Of a stretch of DNA of 62,859 bases, positions 8,599 to 17,208 are shown piece by piece. The DNA is from Candidatus Gastranaerophilales bacterium. Its GTDB lineage: Bacteria > Cyanobacteriota > Vampirovibrionia > Gastranaerophilales > Gastranaerophilaceae. The stretch covers positions 1 through 62,859 of the forward strand of contig CALUYN010000010.1 of assembly GCA_944325025.1 (NCBI GenBank), written 5' to 3'. Position numbers and translations under genes: made by a program. The notes below the pieces were generated by a model. That model was not told where the DNA came from and searched no databases. It was given only the letters and a program-made list of their open reading frames with translations. How positions within the stretch are numbered: the first letter of the stretch is position 1; every line of letters begins with the position of its first letter.

Positions 8599-9936
8599 TT
8601 ATTCTTTTAAGAATGATTCATAATTTCTTGCCAGAAGGTGTGTTCTTACCTGATTGATTAAATCAAGCGCAACACCGACCATGATGATTAATGATGTTGC
8701 TCCAATACCCTGCAATGTTTTGATATTTGTTATATAACTTGCAAGTGACGGAACAAGTGCAATAATACCAAGTCCCATAGCTCCTATGAATGTTGTTTTT
8801 GTCAATATTCTATCAAGAGCTTCTGCTGTCGGTCTGCCCGGTTTAATGCCAGGAATTGATGAACCGTATTTTTTCAGGTTATCAGCAATATCTTTTGGCT
8901 GCATATTCGGCATGATTGACGCATAGAAAAATGTCAATGCAACAATCAGCAAGAAATATAAAACATAGTAAGTTATACCGTCAGGACTTAAAAATTGGTT
9001 TAACTGTATAACCACATTTTTAACAGCCTCGCTTTTGAAATTAGCCTGCCCGACAAGACTTAAAATTGTTGACGGGAAGAGTAAAATTGCAATCGCAAAG
9101 ATAATCGGCATTACACCGCCCGGATTAAGTTTAAACGGAATAAACGAATTCATCCCACCGTAAACTTTGTTGCCTACCTGCCTTTTTGGATTGACAATAA
9201 TTACTTTTCTTACTGCTTCCTGCATAATTACAATGAATACCATTGCTGCAAAGAAGATTAAAAGTAAAGCTGCCAACCCTAGCTGCATCATCGAATTGTT
9301 CGCAACAATCTGTGCAGTTCTAGACGCGTAAATCGGAATACCTGAGAGGATACCAATAAAGATGATTAGAGAACCGCCGTTTCCTATACCTTTTTCGGTA
9401 ATAAGCTCTGATATCCACATTACAAGAACCGAACCTGCCGTTAACACTACAATTGAACTTATAAAGAACATTACAGGATTAACGTTCGGCAATACAGCAC
9501 CCGGCAGATGGTGCAGATATAACATAAAGATTAATGACTGGAACACAGCTAATACAACAGTAAATACTCTTGTATACTGTGACAGTTTTCTTCTGCCTGC
9601 TTCCCCCTCTTCTTTCTGAAGTTTTTCCAACGATGGAATAACAACAGAAACAAGTTGGATAATAATTGATGATGTGATGTAAGGGCCGATACCTAAGGCA
9701 AATATTGAAACCTTTCCTAAAGCACCGCCTGAAAACAAATCTAAAAATCCTATAATATTGTTTCCTTGAGCGATGTTTTGGAAAATCTGGTTATTGATAC
9801 CAAATAAAGGCATCTGAACCCCGAATCTGAATGCGGCAATCATCAGGAAAGTAAACAATATTTTTTGTTTCAATCCTGATGCGTTCCACATTGATAACAA
9901 ATCATCAGTTGTAGGCATTTTCATTTGTGGTGCCAT
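8599..9936 (-). CDS. secY: Preprotein translocase subunit SecY
   Basis: A 445-residue polytopic channel subunit of the Sec translocon, which moves unfolded proteins through or into the inner membrane with SecE, SecG and SecA. About ten transmembrane helices are visible. Family signatures include the plug-region segment FLDLFSGGALGKVSIFALGI, the conserved ITEKGIGNG, and GIKPGRPT in the late cytoplasmic loop. The length is typical. The start overlaps the rplO stop by one base, and secY is the last gene of the rpsE-rpmD-rplO-secY unit. Unlike the usual spc operon, adk, map and infA do not follow. Confidence 0.97.
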   Translation of the reverse strand: MAPQMKMPTTDDLLSMWNASGLKQKILFTFLMIAAFRFGVQMPLFGINNQIFQNIAQGNNIIGFLDLFSGGALGKVSIFALGIGPYITSSIIIQLVSVVIPSLEKLQKEEGEAGRRKLSQYTRVFTVVLAVFQSLIFMLYLHHLPGAVLPNVNPVMFFISSIVVLTAGSVLVMWISELITEKGIGNGGSLIIFIGILSGIPIYASRTAQIVANNSMMQLGLAALLLIFFAAMVFIVIMQEAVRKVIIVNPKRQVGNKVYGGMNSFIPFKLNPGGVMPIIFAIAILLFPSTILSLVGQANFKSEAVKNVVIQLNQFLSPDGITYYVLYFLLIVALTFFYASIMPNMQPKDIADNLKKYGSSIPGIKPGRPTAEALDRILTKTTFIGAMGLGIIALVPSLASYITNIKTLQGIGATSLIIMVGVALDLINQVRTHLLARNYESFLKE

Positions 9937-10382
9937 TATACTAACTCAACCTTTCCGCCTGCTTTTTCAATTTTTTCTTTTGCTGATGGTGTTACATAAC
10001 AAGCTTTAACAGTAACAGCACCTTTCAATTCGCCGTTACCTAAAACTCTTAAACCTACACATGAAGGATGAACTCTTCCTGCTTCTTTCAAAATTTCAAG
10101 AGAAACTTCTTTCATGCCGTACTGAGCAATTCTGCCGACGTTAATTTCAGCATATTGAAGCTGGTTAATAAGTTTAAACCCTTTCAATTTAGGCATTTGT
10201 CTGTAACCTGGCATTTGGCCGCCTTCAAAACCTCTTTTTGCAGAGCTTCCTGAACGCTGTCCTTCACCATTGTGACCGCGGCAAGATGTTTTACCTCTGC
10301 CTGATGAACGGCCTCTTCCTACTCTTTTAATTTTATGTGTTGAACCTTCTGCAGGTCTTAAATCTTCTAATGTAATTGTCAT
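9936..10382 (-). CDS. rplO: 50S ribosomal protein L15
   Basis: A 148-residue large-subunit protein. The basic, glycine-rich N-terminal arm (GRGRSSGRGKTSCRGHNG) that threads into 23S rRNA is followed by the globular domain with MPKLKGFK and the C-terminal VTVKAC segment typical of L15. It is co-transcribed with rpmD upstream and secY downstream (one-base overlap). Confidence 0.97.
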   Translation of the reverse strand: MTITLEDLRPAEGSTHKIKRVGRGRSSGRGKTSCRGHNGEGQRSGSSAKRGFEGGQMPGYRQMPKLKGFKLINQLQYAEINVGRIAQYGMKEVSLEILKEAGRVHPSCVGLRVLGNGELKGAVTVKACYVTPSAKEKIEKAGGKVELV

Positions 10383-10498
10383 TTTTAAATTTCCTTTCTT
10401 TTACTGCGCCTCACGTAAATGACACTGTTATTGTGCCTCTGTTCGGCTTGCTCGCTTTCACTATCGCCTTAAAAAAGGCTATACGCAATTATGCAGAT

Positions 10499-10690
10499 TT
10501 ACTCAACGATTTGAACTAAATGAGGCACTTTGTTTACCATGCCTAAAATAGTTGCACTGTTGTAGTGTTCTACAATTTGATTTTGTTTTTTCAAACCTAA
10601 ACCTGCAACAACTCTGCGCTGCTTTTCAGAAGCACCGATAAGGCTGCCTGTAAGTTTGATTTTGATTTGTTTTAATTCTGTTTTTGCCAT
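10499..10690 (-). CDS. rpmD: 50S ribosomal protein L30
   Basis: A 63-residue L30 with the family pattern IKIKLTGSLIG, a basic helix (EKQRRVVAGLGLKK) and the C-terminal GMVNKVPHLVQIVE strand. It sits between rpsE and rplO in the conserved order. The 116-base gap to rplO is long for this operon and contains a small GCCTTTTTTAAGGC-type hairpin (about 10466-10479), but no gene. Confidence 0.95.
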   Translation of the reverse strand: MAKTELKQIKIKLTGSLIGASEKQRRVVAGLGLKKQNQIVEHYNSATILGMVNKVPHLVQIVE

Positions 10691-10766
10691 TTTATTTTTC
10701 CTTATATTTTATAATACGAAGTTTGGTTAATATAATAAATAACCTGATTGGCTACGTGCGTAGCAC

Positions 10767-11459
10767 CTAATTAAGTAATTCAGCCATTGTCAAACCGCGT
10801 TTAGCTGCAACTTCAGAGAACGGAGTTAATTTTTGAAGTGCATCCAATGTTGCATTTGCTGCGTTAAGCGGAGATTTTGAACCTAAAGATTTTGAAAGAA
10901 TATTTTCAATACCTGCAAGTTCAAGAACCAAACGAACAGCACCGCCTGCAATAATACCTGTACCTTGAGAAGCCGGTTTAAGCATTACAGCACCTGCGCC
11001 TGAACGTCCTGTAATCGGGTGAGGAATAGTAGTTTTGAAAATAGGAACTGTAATAAGATTTTTTCTGCCGTCTGCAATTGCCTTTTGAATAGCAATGATA
11101 ACTTCAGCAGCTTTAGCGCAGCCTACACCTACCTGTCCTTTTTTGTTACCAACGATAACAATTGCACGGAAGCTTAATTTTTTACCGCCTTTTACAACTT
11201 TTGTAACACGGCTGATTTGAACAACACGTTCAACCCATTCAGATTGAGGTTTTTCTTCTGTTGTTTCGATTTTTTGTTTTTTGCTGCCTCTAGATCTTCT
11301 TTTAGAAGGTCTTTCTTCTTCAACGGGCAATTCTTCTACTTTAATTTCTTCAACAGTTTCTTCTGCTTGAGCACTTTCAACTGTTTTTTCTTCAGTATCT
11401 TCAACTACATTGCCTGCAGCAGCTTCTACATTCATTTCATCTTTGTTTTCTAAATCCAT
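10767..11459 (-). CDS. rpsE: 30S ribosomal protein S5 with acidic extension
   Basis: S5 takes part in decoding fidelity and mRNA entry on the small subunit. The conserved S5 body starts near [20 protein letters not shown] and includes [14 protein letters not shown] and [12 protein letters not shown]. It is preceded by about 65 extra residues: a Glu-rich stretch, then a basic KRRSRGSKK patch. The total of 230 residues compares with the usual 165-175. The ATG at 11459 is preferred, with AAAGGT about eight bases upstream; an ATG six codons earlier overlaps that site. It is the first gene of its unit: a pilin-like gene and not rplR/rplF lies upstream, with a likely promoter in the 230-base gap. 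Confidence 0.95.
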   Translation of the reverse strand: MDLENKDEMNVEAAAGNVVEDTEEKTVESAQAEETVEEIKVEELPVEEERPSKRRSRGSKKQKIETTEEKPQSEWVERVVQISRVTKVVKGGKKLSFRAIVIVGNKKGQVGVGCAKAAEVIIAIQKAIADGRKNLITVPIFKTTIPHPITGRSGAGAVMLKPASQGTGIIAGGAVRLVLELAGIENILSKSLGSKSPLNAANATLDALQKLTPFSEVAAKRGLTMAELLN

Positions 11460-11690
11460 TGATTTTTTACCTTTCATTTAACTTGTTATTCCGAACTAGT
11501 TTCAGAATATAATTTCTATTAAATTAACGAATACATCAAAATAAAGCTATTTTGTAGCTATTGATAAAATATTCGTGAGTAACTTTTCTGACAAGCTTTA
11601 TTATTACAAAAAATAATATAAAAATCAAGTATAAATTTAAGGATATGTATAGAAATTTACACTGTATGTGCGCCAAATAGCATATAACCC
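11460..11690 (-). promoter_or_regulatory. Upstream region and likely promoter of rpsE operon
   Basis: The minus strand holds TTGTCA, 17 bases, then TATTTT within about 11550-11595, a plausible sigma70 promoter for rpsE-secY. No gene is seen. An inverted pair AGCTA..TAGCT around 11545-11560 is short. Confidence 0.45.
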
Positions 11691-12368
11691 CTAAATTTTA
11701 TATGGATAGTCGTCTGGAATTTCAAAGTTGTTATACATTAAATAAGAGCTACAATATTTAGCATCTCTTTTACACGCATCAAGCGCTTTTGCCTTCGTAT
11801 TGTAAAGCGGGAGATACACAGCATCAAACGAACGATTTTCATATAATTCTTGTTCACGGCCTTCAAATTGGTGAATAAAACTTGTTGCTATAAAAAACAA
11901 AAATATATCCCGCCCCAATTCGTTAGGTTTTTTATCTCCATTTACATCATAATAAAGGCTGACACAGTATCCTGAATTAATTTCCATTGTTGAGCTGTCC
12001 GGAAAATATACTTTTGTTTTAGAATTTATGTTATTTTGGGTATCATATACACCTTTTTCAACTTTTAAAGTTTTTATATAAGGTGCAAGATATTTGTTAT
12101 AATAAGCATATGTTTCATTATATGATTGTCCTGGATTATTTGATGCCTGTGTAACAGAATCCCACTCATACGCTTTCATGCCCAAATCAGCTTCTGCGTG
12201 CATTATTGCTTGACTCATAGTTGAATAAAATTTTTTTAATCTTGCCGTTGTTTCCTGTTTTCTATATTTTTGCATGAGAGAAGGTATTGTCATTGATGCA
12301 ACAACGCCAATAATACCTAGTGTAATTAAAACTTCTGCAAGTGTAAAAGCTGAAATAAATTTTTTCAT
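11691..12368 (-). CDS. Type IV pilin/pseudopilin-like protein, intact
   Basis: A 225-residue prepilin-like protein with a very short leader: MKKFISA, then the processing site before FTLAEVLITLGIIGVVASM. Phe+1 and Glu+5 of the class III/type IV prepilin signature are present and lead into a hydrophobic alpha1 helix of about 20 residues. The globular domain includes a YYDVNGDKKPNELGRD segment and ends FEIPDDYPYKI. The same ending style (WEIKDDYPW) is found in the gene at 52832-53760, so both belong to one family. The ATG at 12368 places the leader normally; an upstream in-frame ATG would add 19 unlikely residues. Cell-surface or periplasmic assembly is inferred. No G-tract interrupts this copy. 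Confidence 0.85.
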   Translation of the reverse strand: MKKFISAFTLAEVLITLGIIGVVASMTIPSLMQKYRKQETTARLKKFYSTMSQAIMHAEADLGMKAYEWDSVTQASNNPGQSYNETYAYYNKYLAPYIKTLKVEKGVYDTQNNINSKTKVYFPDSSTMEINSGYCVSLYYDVNGDKKPNELGRDIFLFFIATSFIHQFEGREQELYENRSFDAVYLPLYNTKAKALDACKRDAKYCSSYLMYNNFEIPDDYPYKI

Positions 12369-12468
12369 AAAAAATAAGCGCCTTATATCGTTGATACTAA
12401 TGCAATAGTAACATAAAATCTCCAAAATAGCAATATTTTTATTCTTATTATTTGATATACCTTAGTTA

Positions 12469-12693
12469 ATGACAAAAAAAATGGATAAGGTGTTTCATAA
12501 AAAATTTGGTCAAAGAGTCCGTTTTCTAAGAAAAGAAAGAGGGATGACCCAGGAACAGCTGAGTTTTGAAATAGAGGCTGATAATTCTTATATTGCAAAT
12601 ATCGAAAATGCGCACAGAGATATTCCGCTGTCACGCATTCGATTAATTGCTAAGGCTCTAAATGTAGAACCTTATGAGTTATTAAAGTTTTGA
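12469..12693 (+). CDS. XRE-family HTH regulator
   Basis: A 74-residue single-domain Cro/C1-type DNA-binding protein. The helix-turn-helix lies at about residues 12-66: RVRFLRKERGMTQEQLSFEI then the recognition helix NSYIANIENAHRDIP. It is typical of small regulators that act on a nearby promoter. There is no Shine-Dalgarno; a TATACC box lies seven bases before the ATG, so the mRNA may be leaderless. It is divergent from the pilin-like gene (100 bases between starts) and may regulate it, which is inference from position only. Confidence 0.88.
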   Translation: MTKKMDKVFHKKFGQRVRFLRKERGMTQEQLSFEIEADNSYIANIENAHRDIPLSRIRLIAKALNVEPYELLKF

Positions 12694-12718
12694 TTATATT
12701 TTTCTTTTTATTTTTTTG

Positions 12719-14206
12719 TTATTTTAAAATATTTTCTAATGTATTTATCATGCAATGTTTAAATTTTTCGCATTCTTCTTTGTTTTTGGCTTCAAACCTT
12801 AACGTAAATACCGGCTCTGTATTGCTTTGTCTGATGAGTGCAAAGCCTCCGTCAAATACTATTCTCATACCGTCAAGAGTAATAATATCTTTTATATCAG
12901 AGCCGAACAAATTTTTGTTAGCGTCTACGCACTTTTTAAATTTTTCAAGAACTTCTTTTTTTCTTTCATTCGGACATGGAAAGCGCACTTCTTCTGAAGA
13001 ACACACATTATCAAAAGCTTTTAGCATATCTGAAATCTTAAAATCCGGATTATTTTTTCTATGATTTGCAATAATTTCGATAATTCTGCATCCGGCGTAG
13101 ATTGCGTCATCAAAGCCATAGTAACGGTCTTTAAAGAATGTGTGCCCGCTCATTTCTCCTGCAAGGATAGCCCCGGTTTCTTTCATTTTATCTTTTATGT
13201 ATCCGTGGCCTGTTTTACACATAACAGCATTTCCGCCAAGTTTGTTTATGCCGTCATATAAGACCTGTGAACATTTTACTTCGCTTACAATAGTAGGGCA
13301 GATGCCTTTTGGCTTGCATTCATCAATCAAATCTTGTGCATAGATAAAAAGCAGCTTGTCACCGGTAAGGAACTTGCCTTTTTCATCCACAACACCTATT
13401 CTGTCGCTGTCACCATCATATGCTATACCAATATCAGCATTGTTTTCTACGACAACTTCCTTTAAAGTATCAAGAGTTTTTTCTACGCTAGGATTTGGGT
13501 GGTGATTAGGGAAATTTCCGTCAGGTTCGGAAAATAGTTCTATCACTTCACACCCAAGCTCCTTGTAAAGTTCAGGACCTACAACTCCGCCTGTAGCATT
13601 TGCGCTGTCTACTACAACTTTTATTCCCAGTCCGATTTTTCCAAATTTATTTTTCATCTCGTTTATATAATCAGGGATAATATTGTATTCTTTTACTTTT
13701 CCGGCATTGCTAAACTCCGGTTCAGCTTTTAATATGTCAGTAACATCAATAGGTTTAAATATTTTAAATGTTACTTCCTTGACTTCCGCAATTTGTTTTT
13801 CAGTAAGTGTACGTTTATTAAATGTCATTTTTAGGCCGTTGTATTCTTTAGGGTTGTGGCTGGCAGTAATAATTGCAGCTGCAATTACATTTTTGCCTTC
13901 AGTGACATCTTTTGGTAACCCGACAACTTCGCTGTAGTAACCGATTGGCGTTGGTGCAAGCCCTAAGTTCACAACATTTGCCCCGGTTGAGGTTATACCT
14001 TTTTCCAAAGCTTTTTCAAGAGCCGGAGAATGCAGTCTGGCATCTCGTGTAATAGTAATCCACATATCAGCAGGCTGTTTTTCTGATTGCTTTTTCAACC
14101 ATTCAACAAAACCTCGTCCGATATTATAAAATAATTCTTCAGTAATGTCCTCCCCGTAAATTCCGCGGATATCATTTTTACCGAATGCTTGTTCATATTT
14201 TTTCAT
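12719..14206 (-). CDS. manB: Phosphomannomutase/phosphoglucomutase
   Basis: A 495-residue alpha-D-phosphohexomutase that interconverts hexose 1- and 6-phosphates for nucleotide-sugar and polysaccharide synthesis. Visible: the phosphoserine loop TASHNP with Ser116, the metal loop DGDSDRIG around residue 260, the sugar-specificity loop GEMSGH, and the phosphate-binding loop RQSNTEPVF in the C-terminal domain. The length is typical. The start ATG at 14206 has GGGGAGAG upstream. Glucose versus mannose preference cannot be decided from sequence; the symbol follows the family. Confidence 0.9.
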   Translation of the reverse strand: MKKYEQAFGKNDIRGIYGEDITEELFYNIGRGFVEWLKKQSEKQPADMWITITRDARLHSPALEKALEKGITSTGANVVNLGLAPTPIGYYSEVVGLPKDVTEGKNVIAAAIITASHNPKEYNGLKMTFNKRTLTEKQIAEVKEVTFKIFKPIDVTDILKAEPEFSNAGKVKEYNIIPDYINEMKNKFGKIGLGIKVVVDSANATGGVVGPELYKELGCEVIELFSEPDGNFPNHHPNPSVEKTLDTLKEVVVENNADIGIAYDGDSDRIGVVDEKGKFLTGDKLLFIYAQDLIDECKPKGICPTIVSEVKCSQVLYDGINKLGGNAVMCKTGHGYIKDKMKETGAILAGEMSGHTFFKDRYYGFDDAIYAGCRIIEIIANHRKNNPDFKISDMLKAFDNVCSSEEVRFPCPNERKKEVLEKFKKCVDANKNLFGSDIKDIITLDGMRIVFDGGFALIRQSNTEPVFTLRFEAKNKEECEKFKHCMINTLENILK

Positions 14207-14207
14207 A

Positions 14208-14244
14208 TTAACTCTCCCCTGATTTATTATTGTATAATTATAAC
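14208..14244 (+). promoter_or_regulatory. Promoter directly abutting the ABC permease start
   Basis: TATAAT at 14233-14238 ends six bases before the ATG at 14245, so transcription would start at or next to the A of the start codon. A weak TTAACT at 14208-14213 is 19 bases upstream of the -10 box. No Shine-Dalgarno is seen. Confidence 0.5.
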
Positions 14245-15126
14245 ATGAAAAAATTTCTTAATTATTTCTTAAATAGTGAAAAATCAGCCGGATGGGTATT
14301 TATTTTTCCTGCATTGGTTGGAACTTTAATTTTTATTATTATACCGGTTATTTGTTCTTTTGGTTTAAGCTTTACAAAGTGGGATTTGCTTAACCCTATA
14401 GAATTTGTCGGGTTTGAAAATTACAGAATGTTGTTTCATGAACCATTATTTTATAAAATATTGTTAAATACGATAGTTTTTGCTTTATCAACATCTATTT
14501 TTGGTGTTATTATCCCGCTAATACTTGCCAGTATTTTAAACTCAAAAATAAGAGGTTCAGAGTTTTATAAAACAGCGTATTTTTTGCCGTTTATAACTCC
14601 TATGATAGTAATAGGCGTTGTTTGGGAATGGATTTTCGACCCGAATATTGGAATTTTAAATCGCATTTTGCATCTACATATAAACTGGCTTTACGATACA
14701 CATTTTGCAATGCCTGCGTTAATAATTGTTTCAGTCTGGAAGCTTATAGGATATAACATGATAATATTTCTAAGTTCACTAAGTTCATTATCTCAGAGTT
14801 TGTTTGAGGCTGCTAAAATTGACGGTGCAAATCCTGTGCAGGTGTTTTTTTATGTAACAATACCTCTTTTGTCGCCTAGTATTTTCTTTGTTGTAATAAT
14901 TACAGCAATAAGTTCTTTTCAGATATTTGATTTAATATATCTAATGACTCAGGGCGGGCCTTTAGACAGTACAAATGTTCTTGTGTATTCAATATACAAA
15001 AATGCCTTTGAATACTTTAACGTAGGCAAAGCATCTGCTACTGCCTACGTTTTGTTTGTTATTATTTTAGTTTTAACACTGATACAGTGGTCTTTACGTA
15101 AAAAGCTTGTATACAACGAAGATTAA
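14245..15126 (+). CDS. Sugar ABC transporter permease (MalF/UgpA type)
   Basis: A 293-residue inner-membrane permease with six hydrophobic segments. The cytoplasmic EAA loop, which docks the ATPase, is clear: EAAKIDGANPVQVFFYVTIP. The family imports sugars or glycerol phosphates together with a second permease, a binding protein and an ATPase. None of those partners is adjacent: the gene stands alone between manB (divergent) and a convergent small gene. The ATG at 14245 is chosen over an upstream TTG because the N-terminus MKKFLNYFLN fits the family and the -10 box sits between them. Confidence 0.88.
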   Translation: MKKFLNYFLNSEKSAGWVFIFPALVGTLIFIIIPVICSFGLSFTKWDLLNPIEFVGFENYRMLFHEPLFYKILLNTIVFALSTSIFGVIIPLILASILNSKIRGSEFYKTAYFLPFITPMIVIGVVWEWIFDPNIGILNRILHLHINWLYDTHFAMPALIIVSVWKLIGYNMIIFLSSLSSLSQSLFEAAKIDGANPVQVFFYVTIPLLSPSIFFVVIITAISSFQIFDLIYLMTQGGPLDSTNVLVYSIYKNAFEYFNVGKASATAYVLFVIILVLTLIQWSLRKKLVYNED

Positions 15127-15509
15127 ACAGTTATATCAGTTGTATAGTTTTTCATAATATCGTTTGCCGTAATATTTTCTTTAACATTACCGCCTGCGAG
15201 TTTTCTGAATTTTGCACCTAGTGCGCCTAAATCCAAAATTCCATTGAAAGATGCTTCTGCAGGTGTCTGTGCTGTTGCATTATATACTGCTCTTTTACCC
15301 ATTGTAAAATTTGAAAATACATGGCCGTTATTAGCACCGTGCATAATTAAAATATCGCCTTCATTAGCCTTTTTCAAATTATTTAATGCGCTGTCAAGTG
15401 CTCTAAGCTGTTTAGTATTAGCAGCATAGTCAACAACTTCTTTAAAAGCTTTGTTCGGGATAAATTTTGCAGTAAATGCGGGGTGATTACATTTTTTTGA
15501 AATTTCCAT
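15123..15509 (-). CDS. Conserved hypothetical PAFTAKF-type protein
   Basis: A 128-residue soluble protein of unknown function. It starts MEISKKCNHPAFTAKFIPNK, a short opening I associate with many small Gastranaerophilales proteins. The middle is helical and the rest Ala/Gly/Asn-rich. No catalytic motif is visible. The end overlaps the permease stop by four bases on the opposite strand. AGGAGGC-like sequence precedes the ATG. Confidence 0.6.
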   Translation of the reverse strand: MEISKKCNHPAFTAKFIPNKAFKEVVDYAANTKQLRALDSALNNLKKANEGDILIMHGANNGHVFSNFTMGKRAVYNATAQTPAEASFNGILDLGALGAKFRKLAGGNVKENITANDIMKNYTTDITV

Positions 15510-15655
15510 ATTATTGCCTCCTTATTAATATTGTTATTTAAAGCCCATAAAAATATTTTTTGCTGAAATTTAAATTTTTGTAACAAATAACAAAAATATT
15601 TTAAAGAAAATATGCAAATTGTCCGTTAACCAATATGTAATAGGGAGTGTATATT

Positions 15656-15796
15656 ATGTATGAAGATTTAAGAAATGAAAAAATTATAGTTGAAATAATT
15701 AATCTTGTAGACAATATTGAGCAGTTTGAAAATGATGTAGATGCTTACTGTACTTTTATGAAAGAGGTAATTTTAAATACGTCTGGTTTAAATTAG
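15656..15796 (+). CDS. Small acidic hypothetical protein, 46 residues
   Basis: ATG at 15656 with AGGGAGT about seven bases upstream, stop TAG at 15794-15796. The product starts MYEDLRNEKIIVEIINLVDN and is a single predicted helix rich in Asp, Glu and Ile. It has no recognised family. Good ribosome-binding site and uninterrupted frame support it as a real small gene; it could also be chance. Confidence 0.45.
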   Translation: MYEDLRNEKIIVEIINLVDNIEQFENDVDAYCTFMKEVILNTSGLN

Positions 15797-15846
15797 TATA
15801 GTTGATTATTGTATTCTTTTAAAAAATCCGATAAATTATATTTGTT

Positions 15847-17208
15847 ATGAAGATAGTAATTATAGGCGGTGTAGCAGCGGGTGCAAAGGCTGCTGCAAAG
15901 TCCCGCAGAGAACTGCCGGATGCCGAAATAAATTTATATACTGATGATACGCATATATCTTATTCTGCCTGCGGTCTGCCTTATTATATTGAAGGTAATT
16001 TTGAAGATTATAGACTGCTTTTAGTACGTTCTCCTGAAGAATTTGAAGAAAAAAATATACATATTCATCTGAAACACAGGGTTGCCAAAATTATACCGGA
16101 GTCTAAGCAGATTTTAGTTCAGAACTTAGATACACAGAAGGCTTTTTTGACAGAATACGACAAATTAATAATTGCGACAGGCGCGCGTCCAATTGTACCT
16201 AAAATAAAAAATGTAAATTTGCCGGATGTCTTTACTCTGCGCAGGATTGAAGACGGGATTGCAATTAAAGAAAAAGCGCTTAAATCAAAACATGCAACAA
16301 TAGTAGGAGCAGGCTACATAGGAATGGAACTTTTGGAAGCATTTGTCCGCCAAAATCTGCATGTGACTGTCTGCGAGTATTCCCCGCAGATTATGAATTT
16401 TTTTGATGAAGACATGTCAAAACTTATAGAAGAGCAGCTAAAGTCAATAAGTAAAGGCAGATTTGATTTGTATACATCAGAGCTCGTTACTGAATTTTCA
16501 GGCGATACGACAGGCGTCAACGGCGTACGAACAGGTTCAGGCCGGGAATTCCAGACAGATATGGTGGTTCTATGCGCCGGAGTTACGCCAAATGTTGAAA
16601 TTGCGCAGGAGGCAGGTATTGAACTCGGCATAACTGGAGCAATCAGCGTTAATGAACGCATGGAAACAAGTATCAAAGATATTTACGCCTGCGGTGACTG
16701 TGTGGAATCAAACCTTGTTGTAAGCAACAGTAAAATCTGGGTTCCGCTCGGTTCTACAGCTAATAAGCAAGGTCGAACCGCAGCAATAAATGCCTGCGGC
16801 GGGGAGGATAAATTTAGCGGTGTTTTAGGATCTGCAGTAACAAGATGTTTAAATCTTACAATGTCAATGACAGGATTAACAGAGCGTAAAGCAGCACTTT
16901 TGGGATACAAGCCGATATCAGTAACAGTAACAAAAAATGATAAAGTTGGTTATATGCCCGATGTAAATAATATAACTTTAAAACTTGTTGCAGACTATGA
17001 AAGCGGTCAGATTTTAGGTGCTCAGGCTGTAGGCGCAGGTGATGCTGACAAAAGAATTAATGCATTGACTGCTGCGTTACTTGCTAAAATGACAGTAACT
17101 GAATTTTACAAAAATGATTTAACCTATGCACCGCCGTATTCTCCGACGATTGATCCGCTATTAAATGCTGCCCAAATCCTTGCAGGAAAAATCAAGCCAA
17201 AAGATTAG
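15847..17208 (+). CDS. CoA-disulfide reductase / NADH oxidase family flavoprotein
   Basis: A 453-residue pyridine-nucleotide-disulfide oxidoreductase. The N-terminal FAD motif is GGVAAGAKAAAKSRR at 7-21; the single redox Cys42 lies in SACGLPYYIEG, characteristic of the CoA-disulfide reductase, NADH oxidase and NADH peroxidase branch. The NAD(P) motif GAGYIGME lies near 157, and the second FAD-binding segment IYACGDC near 280. A C-terminal dimerisation domain is present; there is no fused rhodanese domain. A role in thiol homeostasis or oxygen detoxification is inferred, consistent with the superoxide reductase elsewhere in the window. The last 17 bases overlap the convergent FAD gene. Confidence 0.85.
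   Translation: MKIVIIGGVAAGAKAAAKSRRELPDAEINLYTDDTHISYSACGLPYYIEGNFEDYRLLLVRSPEEFEEKNIHIHLKHRVAKIIPESKQILVQNLDTQKAFLTEYDKLIIATGARPIVPKIKNVNLPDVFTLRRIEDGIAIKEKALKSKHATIVGAGYIGMELLEAFVRQNLHVTVCEYSPQIMNFFDEDMSKLIEEQLKSISKGRFDLYTSELVTEFSGDTTGVNGVRTGSGREFQTDMVVLCAGVTPNVEIAQEAGIELGITGAISVNERMETSIKDIYACGDCVESNLVVSNSKIWVPLGSTANKQGRTAAINACGGEDKFSGVLGSAVTRCLNLTMSMTGLTERKAALLGYKPISVTVTKNDKVGYMPDVNNITLKLVADYESGQILGAQAVGAGDADKRINALTAALLAKMTVTEFYKNDLTYAPPYSPTIDPLLNAAQILAGKIKPKD

Noticed and set aside
10383-10498. Possible small gene between rplO and rpmD
   Set aside because: The 116-base gap has a small hairpin but no start codon with ribosome-binding site and open frame.
12383-12634. Minus-strand frame over the HTH gene
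   Set aside because: It is antisense to a clear XRE-family gene on the plus strand.
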